Assembly (NCBI RefSeq): GCF_018919265.1
Contig: NZ_JAHLQO010000005.1
Location: 212,108-276,107, forward strand
DNA from: Peptoniphilus ovalis
Lineage (GTDB): Bacteria > Bacillota > Clostridia > Tissierellales > Peptoniphilaceae
Direction of reading: 5' to 3'
Length of the DNA: 64,000 bases
Both the position numbers and the translations under genes were made by a program. The notes beneath the pieces were generated by a model. It was not told where the DNA came from. It worked only from the letters and a program-made list of their open reading frames with translations, and searched no databases. The first letter of the stretch is position 1, and each line of letters starts with the position of its first letter. Positions 52,901-62,176 of the stretch are shown one piece after another.

Positions 52901-55900
52901 TTTATCAGACTCGCCCATTTCTCTTACTTTATTATAAATTTCATCAGTAGTATCTATGATTTTCGCAGTTACGCCAGCAGGCAGGTCACTTTCTTTTTTA
53001 GTTTCTGCATTATACCATCTTATTGCTGCCTTAAGTTCTTCAATAGTTGGTGCAAAATTATTAACCCATGTTCCATTATCTTCTTTATAGGCTTCTGTCC
53101 TCACAAGTTCATTTATCTTAATGTCCTTCCAGTCAAAGTAGGCTGTGAATACATATTCAGTTCCCTTTCTTAAAACTGTGCTTGCATTAAGAAGTGGTTG
53201 GTGATCCCATTTTATAAAGCTCTTGCCTGGATCTGGTATGATATAAAGTTTACCTGGCTCAGCAGTTTCTCCTTCTTTTAATTCTTGTGGAACTAAAATA
53301 TTGTCTGACAATAGTCCTTCTATGACATCATAGACAACTTCATGTCTTGCCTTTCCTTGGGCGTCTTTTCCAAAGCTTCCGCCCCTATCTTTTTTTTCTA
53401 CATTAGGATCAGTTTGGAATATTACTCTCACATAGCCATCTGGTGTCTTTGCATTTTTATCTTTTCTCTCAATTACACGGACATCTTTATAGTAGAAATT
53501 AATCTCATCAGAACCAGGTCCTGTTTTTCCATTAATTCCAACCAGTTCTCCTTTTTCATTAAGGTCAAAGAAAAGTTGTTGCTGCGGATCTGATGTGAGT
53601 TTCCAACCTGGTATTGAGCGATAATTTCTCGCATCATAATGTATGTTTCCATTTTCTACTAGCTCTTGAGGAATAATTCTATATTTCTCTATTTCTTCTG
53701 CAGTAGCAGTTCCGGCTTCCATCTTATCCTTTATTCTTTCGTCCATGTAGTTGACCTTGTATTTTCTAGTCTTAAAGGCACGATAATAGAAGTGGAATTC
53801 ATTGTGCTCATCGGGATTCTCTACAAATGTTCCAGAACCCACTGGTTCTTCTTTTAATGGATCATCTACTCTCATAACTTGGAAGAAAGTATTTTGCTTA
53901 GAATCTCCATCTTTAGACTCTTTCTTATATTTTTGGTAGCTCTCTACATTAGCTAGCTCTTCCTCTGTCATTAGAGTCCAGCTTGCACCTTGCTCTCTAG
54001 CTACTGCTGAAGTGTAAGATCCAATTCTTCTATTTACAAGTTCTTGTTCTTGTAATAGGTCTGTGTTTTCTACATAGTTTCCATTTTCATCAAGTTCAAA
54101 GAAGTGGTGGTAGGCGGTCATATCAACAAGTCTATTTTCTACCCAGATGGCCCTTAGATAGATATCGCTTACTACATCATTTCCAAAGGCATATAGTTCT
54201 GGCACTTTGTAGGAATCATAGTAATCTCTATTTTCGCTGCCATCTTTATTAAATCTAACAAGTTCCCAGCCTAGGAAGTCATATCCTTTTCTCTCTGGTT
54301 TTGTTAATATATTTTCTATTTGAGTTCTATGTTTTACATCAAAGACTTGGATGCTACCTTCATTTTCTGCATTTTTTATAAGTTCTGCCTTGTCCTTTAG
54401 ATTAGTCTTTACTTTAAAGTCACTTGGTTTTAAATTTCTAAGCCTACCTTCATTAGGATCAATCTTTAATGTCCATGTAGGTTCCTTTTCTCCCCAAATC
54501 CCATATAGAGTCATATTATAATCTGGCATAGTTTCTTTGGCATCGGCATCTTTTTTAAGACTTACACTGCCATCTTTTGCATAGACTGCATTTTGGATCA
54601 TATTGACTCCAGAGGGGTCCACGGCCCAACCCTTAAACTCATAATCAATGCCATTTTCTTTGGCGATTTTTACAAATTCTGGTTCGTCCCCCTCTGTCAG
54701 TATAGGAAGCTCGAGGTCTGCAAGAGGCTTCTGGTATTTGACCTCTTGGCTTTGAGGCGATCCATTTGAAAAACTTTGTCCTACATAGGCAGCGTCTTCT
54801 TTAACCTTAGTTGGATCTGAGTTTAAGTTCAGGGTGTAGGAGTTTCTCTGATACCTATATGAGATATAGCCATTATTCTTAGAAAAATCTTTATTATTAA
54901 GTGTATTTTGAAAAGCAAAAGGAGTTTTTTCAGTCTCGTCTCTACCATTGTTTTTTGCCTTTAAGGCTTGTTCTGTAAGACCTCTTTCAGACAGTTTCGA
55001 GCTTGGCTCTGTAAAGCCCTTAAGTTTTGGTGGATCGAATCTATATACTTTATCGGTGTCCGACTTCCAGTAGTAGAGTTCTGGGTGGAAGCGATCAGTT
55101 CCATCTATATCCTCTAGCTCAAAATCTATATGGTGGGGCATAAACTGATTATCTCTAGATGATTGGGCGATACCCAGGGAGATAATGTTCAGAAGGTTAT
55201 TCTTATCGTCTGTATAGGATATAGGATTTCCACTTGCATCTTTTCTAGATGGGCTTCTCAGCGTCCTATTTGCATCTATAAACTCACTTTTGGTAAGCCT
55301 ATATGGGGGAGTGTCTCTATAAGTTGAACCTGCTACTTGGTTAATGCACCAACCTTGGGAGTATCTCTTTGGGGAATAGCCTTTGGAGATATAAGCGAAC
55401 TGGTCTCCCTTAAAAATATTTTTAACATAGTCATCGCCCATATCTCCATCTCTGACCCACTTGTTGGCTAGGGATTCGCCGAAACGAGCGGTGATAGTGT
55501 AGGGCTTTGTGCCATTGTCAACACTACCATTAATATAATCGTAGACAGTGGTCTTTTTAGTATTGGTGTCATAGACGGTGATCTCTGGATCAAAGGTAGT
55601 TTTACTTTTTGCTTTTTCAAAAATAAGGGTGTAAACGGTCCTGTCGTAGTATACTTCGTAAACTGTCTCACCCGTGGATAGGACCTTTTTTTGGACTTTT
55701 TGAGTAGTTCCGTCGCCCTTGTCTTCTTCAACTTCATTTGCATTTTCTGTAAGTTTTGCGTTGTAAGTGTAATATTTGGATAGTTCATCCTTATTATTTG
55801 TAATTGTGCTAGACTTACCTTCCAGGTCTGGGAAGGTAACCCCTTGAGGTAGCATGGTCTCAAGATTTGGCTGAGAGCCTGTTTCAGCATCTTCTATCAC

Positions 55901-57043
55901 TCTGGCTCCGACATAGTCGTATTTTTCCCTGCGATTTTCTGGAGTCTTGGTCCCAAATTCGTGGTCGGGTTTTTCGGTATAATATAGGATTGTATATTTT
56001 GCTGTGGGTTTTTCTTGCCACACAGCTGTAAATTTAAGATTGTGGGCTGGCATGGCTTCTTTAAATTCTGATTTTTTATCAGCTATTAAATTTCCCGCCT
56101 TAATTGTGGTTTTTGTGCCAGATTCATTGGTAAATTCTATATCTTGATTTACCTTCCAACCTTGAAATTCTGCTCCCACTTTAGTTGGCTCATCTACTTT
56201 TGGTATGGTTTGTCCAAAGTATAGAGTCCTTGCAGGGATTGGTGTTCCTCCGTCAGTGTCATAGACCACATTATATTTCTCACGATTGTACCTATACTCT
56301 ATGAAAAAATTATCTAGGTTCTCTGGGACTCTTGTAGAGATTATGGAAGTTTCTGGTGCAAATCCTAGTCTTTCATTTTCTGGAAGGGGAGATACATTTA
56401 TATTATGACCTGTCTCTCCATATTGTTGTCTCTCAATAGGGTCTGAATTTTCTGTCAGTCCTCCATATTTTGATTTATCATAAAGACTTTGGAAGACATG
56501 CTTTACCTCAATTGGTTGTTGCTTTGACTTATAGGTATAGGGATGCTTGTCAACGTAGGAATTTTCAAAAATGGAATCTTTTACTCTTTTCTCCTTATTG
56601 TCTGACTTATTTGCTCTTGTTTTAATATAGTCATAATTTACATTAAAACTAACAGTAGGCGTTGTATAGCCATCCATTTCCTTTAAGAATATGTCTTTAT
56701 TTACTTTAGCCTTTTCTTTATCTGTGGCATTTTCTCCAACAGTTGCTATATAGGGCTGGTCATTGACCTTGGTCTCGTCTCCGCCCCTTTGAATTTTAAA
56801 ATCTGCCCTTAGGGTGTAGAGCGCGGGCATAGCCGGGTCTTTAATCTCTTCATTTGCTACATCTTCGCCTTGTGAATTAATAAACTTTGGTGCTTCATCC
56901 ACTGGCATCGAATTGATGTAGCTATACTTTTCACTTGGTATGTCATAGTATCTAAAGTTATTTGCAAAAGCCTCTAGTGGCACTGCCAACAACATTATCA
57001 TAGCCAAGGAAAAAGTAATAAATCTCTTAATATAAGTTTTCAT
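49949..57043 (-). CDS. giant secreted repeat protein without a visible wall anchor
   Basis: A second giant surface-type protein, 2364 residues. A signal peptide (MKTYIKRFITFSLAMIMLLA) is followed by a unique N-terminal half with InlB-B-like repeats (V-V-Y-D-T-D-G-G-T-P; A-E-F-Q-G-W-K-V; N-L-K-F-T-A-V-W). A C-terminal third follows with the same Y-V-K-V-x-F...Y-Y-V-N-P...E-W repeats as the downstream protein. The C-terminus (K-G-R-L-I-L-K-R-N-G-N-E, then a beta-rich end) carries no SLH, LPXTG or transmembrane anchor. The two genes are separated by 8 bases with a good RBS (AGGAGG), so they form one transcript. I infer that this protein may attach to the SLH-anchored partner through the shared repeats. 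RBS TAGGAGGAAGG precedes ATG. Confidence 0.8.
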   Translation of the reverse strand: MKTYIKRFITFSLAMIMLLAVPLEAFANNFRYYDIPSEKYSYINSMPVDEAPKFINSQGEDVANEEIKDPAMPALYTLRADFKIQRGGDETKVNDQPYIATVGENATDKEKAKVNKDIFLKEMDGYTTPTVSFNVNYDYIKTRANKSDNKEKRVKDSIFENSYVDKHPYTYKSKQQPIEVKHVFQSLYDKSKYGGLTENSDPIERQQYGETGHNINVSPLPENERLGFAPETSIISTRVPENLDNFFIEYRYNREKYNVVYDTDGGTPIPARTLYFGQTIPKVDEPTKVGAEFQGWKVNQDIEFTNESGTKTTIKAGNLIADKKSEFKEAMPAHNLKFTAVWQEKPTAKYTILYYTEKPDHEFGTKTPENRREKYDYVGARVIEDAETGSQPNLETMLPQGVTFPDLEGKSSTITNNKDELSKYYTYNAKLTENANEVEEDKGDGTTQKVQKKVLSTGETVYEVYYDRTVYTLIFEKAKSKTTFDPEITVYDTNTKKTTVYDYINGSVDNGTKPYTITARFGESLANKWVRDGDMGDDYVKNIFKGDQFAYISKGYSPKRYSQGWCINQVAGSTYRDTPPYRLTKSEFIDANRTLRSPSRKDASGNPISYTDDKNNLLNIISLGIAQSSRDNQFMPHHIDFELEDIDGTDRFHPELYYWKSDTDKVYRFDPPKLKGFTEPSSKLSERGLTEQALKAKNNGRDETEKTPFAFQNTLNNKDFSKNNGYISYRYQRNSYTLNLNSDPTKVKEDAAYVGQSFSNGSPQSQEVKYQKPLADLELPILTEGDEPEFVKIAKENGIDYEFKGWAVDPSGVNMIQNAVYAKDGSVSLKKDADAKETMPDYNMTLYGIWGEKEPTWTLKIDPNEGRLRNLKPSDFKVKTNLKDKAELIKNAENEGSIQVFDVKHRTQIENILTKPERKGYDFLGWELVRFNKDGSENRDYYDSYKVPELYAFGNDVVSDIYLRAIWVENRLVDMTAYHHFFELDENGNYVENTDLLQEQELVNRRIGSYTSAVAREQGASWTLMTEEELANVESYQKYKKESKDGDSKQNTFFQVMRVDDPLKEEPVGSGTFVENPDEHNEFHFYYRAFKTRKYKVNYMDERIKDKMEAGTATAEEIEKYRIIPQELVENGNIHYDARNYRSIPGWKLTSDPQQQLFFDLNEKGELVGINGKTGPGSDEINFYYKDVRVIERKDKNAKTPDGYVRVIFQTDPNVEKKDRGGSFGKDAQGKARHEVVYDVIEGLLSDNILVPQELKEGETAEPGKLYIIPDPGKSFIKWDHQPLLNASTVLRKGTEYVFTAYFDWKDIKINELVRTEAYKEDNGTWVNNFAPTIEELKAAIRWYNAETKKESDLPAGVTAKIIDTTDEIYNKVREMGESDKDELVRTININAKVDFGNGYERNIQIPVKIYKNVYEALTSGDKPKVLADAEKVATEEEKQAGKQDGDLVEILKDVGGEYVKVTINPTGKPDAKDSKIYYVNPKAWVDIKEIKLTQKEKDKLGFTNWTADKIAQNEDSKENGVFDFDKRHKFTEDTIISPGFAADVVPQEGNDKPKVPENYVKVIVDKTDKADLATDEKQQEIFWVNPTKEVTIGVTNPTGKTVEGDQTKGTAGYTMQFSHWKSTENPPREWNETIVGQFTNEETTIIAKYSFKAEELKPVKPELDKVLVPKGKTPTEEDYKEKITPPEGKTIKTVTVVEEPDVSQPGEKSSKITVEYNDGTKTTETITVKVVEPILPAEPGGRKPEGALENYVKVNFVAGKDGEKVAGSLEGQTIYYVSPEVEVNLTEQAEKITKTPAVGYTSNGGSWTNADNKNLNGIFKEETTFVYNFLKSKDIVEKTNENPDKPEGYVTVIFRASENGKLEGNVAEKTYYVNPKADIKLKVLGENETAGEKELAVPKPVADANYGFEKWVESLDTTNSIKGNLEYVAHFTKGKVTLNYNANGGSGDVPEERSVNIGEKIQLANQGNLTKENENFIGWKFDGEEKIYKPGETITLNESKTAIAQWSTNSHTVRFETMGGSQVPDQSVKHGETLGQVTPPTFGDKVFMGWKENENDANYFNTTSTPINEDKTLIAIWQDPVQEIDENDKIEDEFIKVTFEKGSHGEFTNASEAKTYKVAKGLTYEEAKNISGVTKLVEPRISADNYYKFKAYETIPTGPMLTDQTLIASYELEKDVVPLDPEKGDYSDKPEEMVLVEFVMDKDKADLLGPSKYYVKKDAEVKLEVPTVVETQEGYRFGKWEGYDVEIINEPERGDIKYITAIFAEDTNITDTSIEKPSMRIQIPRAGESIIVITEITPGAKGRLILKRNGNEKLIESSTKKMGRRRVETLVFDIGEKLQRGDIYIYYADKNGIISESRTERVR

Positions 57044-57172
57044 ATCCTTCCTCCTAATTAATATCTATGTGAATTATTTTTAATATTTTGACAATTTTTG
57101 AAATTTATTTCAAAGCTCTCATAATATTTAGAAAATTCTTTGAGATATTATTATTTAATATATCTTTTCAAT

Positions 57173-57201
57173 ATTATATCAAATAAAGTGGCTATTTTAA
57201 A
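57173..57201 (-). promoter_or_regulatory. candidate promoter of the giant protein operon
   Basis: On the minus strand TATAAT (57173-57178) follows a weak TTTAAA (57196-57201) by 17 bases. The leader is about 120 bases, with TTTGAAAT-AA-ATTTCAAA as a small hairpin. Confidence 0.4.
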
Positions 57202-57265
57202 CAATCTCTACCTAATAATCCTATCTTTTGTGTGATTTAATTTAATTGTAATATATAAAATTTTT

Positions 57266-57300
57266 TCAAAAAAAGATCCCTATTTTTCAAAGGGATCTTC
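57266..57300 (-). terminator. Rho-independent terminator downstream of the alcohol dehydrogenase gene
   Basis: AAGATCCCT pairs with AGGGATCTT around TTGAAAAAT on the minus strand, followed by TTTTT. Confidence 0.85.
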
Positions 57301-57302
57301 TG

Positions 57303-57433
57303 AATATTTTTATTTTTTGATATATCTATAAATTCTTCATAATTTAAATATTTTTCTAGTTCTTCAATGGTAAGTTTAATGGCACTATTGCAGGTGATAC
57401 GCCAAATTTTAATATTCTGCTTTCTATTGTCAT
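57303..57433 (-). pseudogene. possible frameshifted small gene after the alcohol dehydrogenase gene
   Basis: On the minus strand ATG 57433 has a good site (AGGTGG, 4 bases before). The frame reads M-T-I-E-S-R-I-L-K-F-G-V-S-P-A-I-V-P and stops after 25 codons (57356). A different frame continues over the same stretch with I-K-L-T-I-E-E-L-E-K-Y-L-N-Y-E-E-F-I-D-I-S-K as far as the terminator. Joined, the two would make a small protein of about 45 residues with helical composition. One frameshift near 57380 would explain it. It is not a known family to me; the whole may be non-coding. Confidence 0.3.
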
Positions 57434-57441
57434 TTTTCCAC

Positions 57442-58614
57442 CTATAGGCAAGCTTTGTAGATTTTAAGAATATCATCTTTATTAAGTTCTACAACTCCTC
57501 TTATACTTCCTCCAGCATGCTTAGCTGCATTTTCTGCCATCTCTTCTAAATGTTTTTCATCAATTCCAACTTCTGTTAAGCTCATAGGAATTTTCATGTC
57601 TTGTTCAAAGAACATGTGAAGTGCTCCTATTGCTGCTTTTGCATCTTTAAATTTATCATCAGTTTTATTTATATTAAATACATTTATTCCAAAATCTCTA
57701 ATCATGTCAACTGTATCGTCATTTAAAATATGGCTTAAAAATCTTGGAGTTAATATTGCAAGCCCAATTCCATGAGTTAGGTCATAGAATGCAGAAAGTT
57801 CGTGTTCCATTGCATGCACTGACCAAGGTGTTTCTTTTCCAGTATCTAAAAGTCCGTTAATTGCCCAACTTGAAGCCCACATTAAATTTGCACGTGCATC
57901 GTAATTTGTAGGATTTTCCAAAGCTATAGGTCCAAAATGGATGCAAGTTTTTAAAATTCCCTCAGCCAATCTATTTTGCATATAAGCACCATCATTTAGT
58001 GTGAAATAATTTTCCATAGTGTGGCTCATAATGTCTGCAACTCCTGCTGCTGTATGCTTTTCATTTACTGTGTAAGTTATTTCTGGATTTAGAATTGAAA
58101 ACTTAGGTAGAGTGTACTTTGATCCAAAGCTCAACTTTTGCTTTGTTTCAAGATTTGTAATAACTCCGCCGCTATCCATTTCTGATCCAGTTGCTGAAAG
58201 TGTAAGAATAGTTCCAATAGGAAGTGCTTTTGTAATTTTTTCTTTTTTAATTACTATATCCCATGGATTGCAGTCAAGAAAAACTGCTCCTGCAATTAAT
58301 TTTGAAAGGTCAATGACTGATCCGCCACCAACTGCAAGTATAAAGTTTAATTCATTTTCTCTTACGATTTCAACTCCCCTTACTGCAGATTCAACTCTAG
58401 GGTTTGGTTCGATTCCCGATAATTCTTTGTAGAAAATATTATTGTCTTCAAATATTTTTACAATCTCATCATAAAGTCCCGTTCTTTTTATTGAACCCCC
58501 ACCATAGGCTAAAAGCACTCTGTCGCCATATTTTTTAATTTCTCCTGCCAAGTTTTTCATTTGGTCCTTTCCAAATAAAATTTTTGTAGGAACGTGAAAT
58601 ATAAAATCCTTCAT
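57442..58614 (-). CDS. iron-dependent alcohol dehydrogenase (YqhD/butanol dehydrogenase type)
   Basis: This 390-residue group III alcohol dehydrogenase interconverts aldehydes and alcohols with NAD(P)H. The metal ligands are Asp194, His198 (V-A-D-I-M-S-H-T-M-E), His267 (W-S-V-H-A-M-E-H-E) and His281 (L-T-H-G-I-G-L-A), numbered as in E. coli YqhD. The coenzyme-binding motif is Y-G-G-G-S at 37-41, with G-G-G-S at 97-100. Its likely role is aldehyde disposal or butanol-type fermentation. RBS GGAG lies 7 bases before ATG. The nearest upstream gene (an ABC exporter) ends 14 bases away, so they could be co-transcribed. Confidence 0.92.
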   Translation of the reverse strand: MKDFIFHVPTKILFGKDQMKNLAGEIKKYGDRVLLAYGGGSIKRTGLYDEIVKIFEDNNIFYKELSGIEPNPRVESAVRGVEIVRENELNFILAVGGGSVIDLSKLIAGAVFLDCNPWDIVIKKEKITKALPIGTILTLSATGSEMDSGGVITNLETKQKLSFGSKYTLPKFSILNPEITYTVNEKHTAAGVADIMSHTMENYFTLNDGAYMQNRLAEGILKTCIHFGPIALENPTNYDARANLMWASSWAINGLLDTGKETPWSVHAMEHELSAFYDLTHGIGLAILTPRFLSHILNDDTVDMIRDFGINVFNINKTDDKFKDAKAAIGALHMFFEQDMKIPMSLTEVGIDEKHLEEMAENAAKHAGGSIRGVVELNKDDILKIYKACL

Positions 58615-58628
58615 AATAACTCCTCTCT

Positions 58629-60377
58629 TTAATCTTTAAATTGCGAATTGTATAAATCTGCATAAACTCCATTTTTTGCTATAAGCTCTTTGTGATTTCC
58701 CTTTTCAACAATGTCTCCCTTTTCAAGTACAAGTATTACATCGGATTCAACAATAGTTGAAAGTCTGTGTGCAATTACAAAATTTGTCCTTTCGTGAAGG
58801 AGGTTTTTCATCGCCTTTTGAATTAACGATTCAGTTCTTGTATCAACTGATGAAGTTGCTTCATCAAGTATTAAAATTTCTGGATCAGACAAAAGTGCCC
58901 TTGCAATAGTAAGAAGTTGCCTTTGACCCTGTGAAATATTTGAAGCTTCTTCATTTAAAACTGTGTCATAACCTTTTGGAAGTTTAGTAATAAAGGAATG
59001 GCAGTATGCCTTTTTTGCAGCTTCTATTATTTCTTCTTCTGTGGCATTGTCCTTGCCATAAGCTATGTTGTCATAAATTGTGCCATTAAATAGCCATGAA
59101 TCTTGAAGCACCATTCCAAAGTGAGATCTCAGATTTTCTCTCGATACATCTCTGATATCGACGCCATTTATTTTAATTGAACCACTGTCAATGTCATAAA
59201 ACCTCATGAGTAGATTTACAATTGTAGTCTTTCCCGCACCAGTTGAGCCAACTATGGCAACTGTGCTGTTTCTATCTACTTCTAGGTTTAAATTATTAAT
59301 AACTGGTTTTTTCTTGTCATATGAAAAGTATACATTTTCAAATTCAATTTTTTCAATTGGAGATTTGATTTCATCTACTACATTTTCAACTTCCACTTCT
59401 GCATCTAAGAATTCAAAAATTCTCTCTGCCGCTGCAATTGATGCTTGAAAAATTGATGCCATCTCTGCAAGTTGTTCAATAGGATTTGAAAGTTTTCTTA
59501 CATATTGAATAACTGCTTGAATGTCCCCAACAAATAATCTTCCTTGAACTACTAAAAGTCCACCTATTATTGAAAGAAGTACGTAGCCCAAATTAGAAAT
59601 AAATGTCATAATTGGAAGCATTATTCCAGTCATAAAAGATGCCTTATAACTCACTTCGTATAAGTTTTCGTTAATTGCTAAAAATTCTTCCTCTGCTCTT
59701 TCTTCGTAGCTAAAGGCTTTTATCAGTTCTGACCCCGAGAAGTTTTCTTCGACAAATCCTACCATGGATCCAAGGCCCTTTGATTTCTTTCTAAAATATC
59801 CTTGGGATCTTTTGGAAATTACTTTTGTAGAAATATATGTCATTGGAAGAGTGAATAAAAACACTCCAGTTAAAATCGGTGAAATATTTATCATCATTGC
59901 AAGAATTCCAACTATTAGCACAACTGATGACAGTGTTGAAGAAATAGTTTGTTGCAAATTCTTTCCAAGAGTTTCTACATCATTTGTCATTCTTGATAGC
60001 AAATCTCCAGTTTTATTTTTGTCATAATATGAAGTTGGAATGTATTTTACTTTTTCAGAAATTTGTCTTCTAAATTTTGCAATTAAATCCTGTGTGATAT
60101 CTACTAAAATTCTACCTCTGATGTATTCAAATATGACCATAAAAATGTAGACTGCAGCAAGTGCCAAGCAAATCTTAGTTACATAATTAAAGTCAACTCT
60201 TTCGCCAAGTCTTAGGTTTTCAAAAATTCTAGTTGTAATATTTCCCATAAGTCTTGGAGAAGCTATTTCAAGTAGTGAAATTATTATTGTGCAGAAAATT
60301 GAAATGAACAGAAATAGTTTGTAGTCCTTTAGGTAGGCAAATATTCTGTATAATGTGTTATTCTTTTTATTCTTCAT
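58629..60377 (-). CDS. ABC exporter subunit (catalytic-site half)
   Basis: This 582-residue half-transporter has an N-terminal domain of six membrane segments and a C-terminal ATPase: Walker A G-S-T-G-A-G-K-T-T, signature N-I-S-Q-G-Q-R-Q, Walker B I-L-I-L-D-E-A-T with the catalytic Glu, and the switch His (I-A-H-R-L-S). It overlaps the upstream half-transporter by 11 bases, as in heterodimeric exporters (LmrCD, TM287/288, YheHI). These export drugs or lipids. This subunit has the complete Walker B; the partner has a degenerate one. RBS GGGGC is modest. Confidence 0.9.
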   Translation of the reverse strand: MKNKKNNTLYRIFAYLKDYKLFLFISIFCTIIISLLEIASPRLMGNITTRIFENLRLGERVDFNYVTKICLALAAVYIFMVIFEYIRGRILVDITQDLIAKFRRQISEKVKYIPTSYYDKNKTGDLLSRMTNDVETLGKNLQQTISSTLSSVVLIVGILAMMINISPILTGVFLFTLPMTYISTKVISKRSQGYFRKKSKGLGSMVGFVEENFSGSELIKAFSYEERAEEEFLAINENLYEVSYKASFMTGIMLPIMTFISNLGYVLLSIIGGLLVVQGRLFVGDIQAVIQYVRKLSNPIEQLAEMASIFQASIAAAERIFEFLDAEVEVENVVDEIKSPIEKIEFENVYFSYDKKKPVINNLNLEVDRNSTVAIVGSTGAGKTTIVNLLMRFYDIDSGSIKINGVDIRDVSRENLRSHFGMVLQDSWLFNGTIYDNIAYGKDNATEEEIIEAAKKAYCHSFITKLPKGYDTVLNEEASNISQGQRQLLTIARALLSDPEILILDEATSSVDTRTESLIQKAMKNLLHERTNFVIAHRLSTIVESDVILVLEKGDIVEKGNHKELIAKNGVYADLYNSQFKD

Positions 60378-62076
60378 ATTTTTGCCCCTGACTCACTGCG
60401 ATTTCCCTATAAACTTCATTTGTCTTCATAAGTTCATCATGACTTCCATATCCTGCAACTTCGCCATCTTCTAAGACCAAAATTTTATCTACATTTAAAA
60501 TAGTAGCAACTCTTTGTGCAACTACTATTACGATTTTGTCTGAAAGTGTATTTTTTAAAACTTGTCTCAGTTCATAATCAGTTTTGTAATCAAGTGCTGA
60601 GAAAGAATCGTCAAAAACATAAACTGACGCATTTCTCGTAAGTGCCCTTGCTATGGAAAGTCTTTGCTTTTGTCCACCTGATAGGTTTGCTCCACCTCTT
60701 GCTATTTCCTTGTCAAGTGGCTCGTCGCCAAGATAATCAATTGCTCTAGCTTCTTGTAAGGATTTAAGCATCTTATCATCTTTTGCATCTTTATCGGAAT
60801 ACATGAGATTTTCTCTTGCAGATTTTGAAAAGAAGAAATTTTCTTGTGGAACGTAGGATAGTTTTTCTCTGACTGATTTATTTTTAAGCTTTTTAATGTC
60901 AATCCCATTTATGAGAAGTTCGTTATCTCCTGGCTCGTAAAATTGAAGAAGAAGTCTTAAAAGAGTTGATTTACCTGACCCAGTTCCACCTATAATGCCA
61001 AGAGTTTCGCCCTTATTGACTTCAAAATTTATGTCTTTTAACACGCATTGATTTGCATCTGGATATGCGAAGTTTAAATTTTTTGCTTCTATTTTATAAA
61101 TATCTTCATCTAAAATTTCTTCGCCGCCAGTTTTTGTAGTTTCATATTCTAAAACTTCGTTAATTCTAGAAACTGAAGCCATAGTCCTTGGAACCATTGT
61201 GAGAAGAAAACTCATCATAATCATGGCAATTAAAACTTGGGTGATGTATTGGATGTATGCCATAAGTTCTCCAATGCCAAGTTCTCTAATGTCGATTAAC
61301 TTTGCACCAAAATATAGCACAAAAATAATTCCAAAATTTAGAACAGTTCCCAAAATTGGTCTAATAGTAACAAGAAGTTTGTTTACACGAACTGCTAGCC
61401 TTTTGTAGCTCTTGTTAGCATCGTCAAATAAATCCTCTTCGTATTCATCTTTAGAAAAAGCTCTGATAACTCGAAGGCCAGTAAGTCTTCTTCTAAAAAG
61501 TTCATTTAATTTGTCAAGTCTTTGTTGTAAAACTGGAAAATAAGGCAGACCCTTTTTGATGACATAGAAAAGTCCAAAGGCGATAAATGGAATGGCAATT
61601 GGAAATACGATTGAAAGTTTTACATTTGTTGAAAGTGCCATTATAAGACCACCGATAAACATAAGCGGACCTCTCACAAGAGGACGAAGTCCCATTAAAA
61701 CCATTTGCTCAACTTGATTTACATCATCTGTAGTTCTAGTGATAAGAGATGAAATTGAAAAGCTTTCAACATCATCAAAGCTAAGATAATTAATTTTTCT
61801 AAAAAGTTTGTATCTCAAATCTCTTGAAAAAGCCATTGTAGTCTTAGAAGAATGATAAGCAGCAGACCCTCTGCAAAGCACTGTAAAGATAACTACAATT
61901 ATCATTACACCGCCCATTCTAAGTACATAGTTCGTATCGCCATAGGCAACACCTTTGTCGATTACAAGACTCATTAGCCTTGGCAAAAATAATTCACCCA
62001 AGGCATTTCCAAAAGTTAAGAGAATTACAACTAATATTCTAATTTTGTATTTGTTAAGTCCTTTAAAAATATTCAT
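60367..62076 (-). CDS. ABC exporter subunit (degenerate-site half)
   Basis: This 569-residue half-transporter has six membrane segments, then an ATPase domain: Walker A G-G-T-G-S-G-K-S-T, signature L-S-G-G-Q-K-Q-R and Walker B V-Y-V-F-D-D-S-F-S-A-L-D. There Asp replaces the catalytic Glu, and the switch position is Gln (V-A-Q-R-V-A). This pattern is that of the degenerate subunit of a heterodimeric exporter, and fits its partner downstream. I chose ATG 62076 because GGGGGA precedes it by 3-5 bases; a longer reading frame extends to 62205 without a good site. It ends inside the start of the partner gene (11-base overlap). Confidence 0.9.
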   Translation of the reverse strand: MNIFKGLNKYKIRILVVILLTFGNALGELFLPRLMSLVIDKGVAYGDTNYVLRMGGVMIIVVIFTVLCRGSAAYHSSKTTMAFSRDLRYKLFRKINYLSFDDVESFSISSLITRTTDDVNQVEQMVLMGLRPLVRGPLMFIGGLIMALSTNVKLSIVFPIAIPFIAFGLFYVIKKGLPYFPVLQQRLDKLNELFRRRLTGLRVIRAFSKDEYEEDLFDDANKSYKRLAVRVNKLLVTIRPILGTVLNFGIIFVLYFGAKLIDIRELGIGELMAYIQYITQVLIAMIMMSFLLTMVPRTMASVSRINEVLEYETTKTGGEEILDEDIYKIEAKNLNFAYPDANQCVLKDINFEVNKGETLGIIGGTGSGKSTLLRLLLQFYEPGDNELLINGIDIKKLKNKSVREKLSYVPQENFFFSKSARENLMYSDKDAKDDKMLKSLQEARAIDYLGDEPLDKEIARGGANLSGGQKQRLSIARALTRNASVYVFDDSFSALDYKTDYELRQVLKNTLSDKIVIVVAQRVATILNVDKILVLEDGEVAGYGSHDELMKTNEVYREIAVSQGQKYEE

Positions 62077-62126
62077 AATTCCCCCATTATTAAATATTTT
62101 ACCATTAATGAAGTTTTTAAACAAAA

Positions 62127-62156
62127 TTGGGCTTATTTGAAAGAAGTTGATATAAT
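62127..62156 (+). promoter_or_regulatory. promoter of ridA
   Basis: TTGGGC (62127-62132) and TATAAT (62151-62156) are 18 bases apart. It lies back to back with the ABC exporter genes. Confidence 0.5.
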
Positions 62157-62176
62157 GAAAAGAAAAGGAGTTTAAT

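Noticed and set aside
41646..57043. the two giant genes as one gene split by mutation
   Set aside because: The second has its own signal peptide and strong ribosome binding site, so two genuine genes are more likely.
57237..57476. 79-residue minus-strand frame overlapping the end of the alcohol dehydrogenase gene
   Set aside because: It runs through the dehydrogenase terminator and has no ribosome binding site; only an internal stretch looks protein-like (reported as a possible frameshifted gene).
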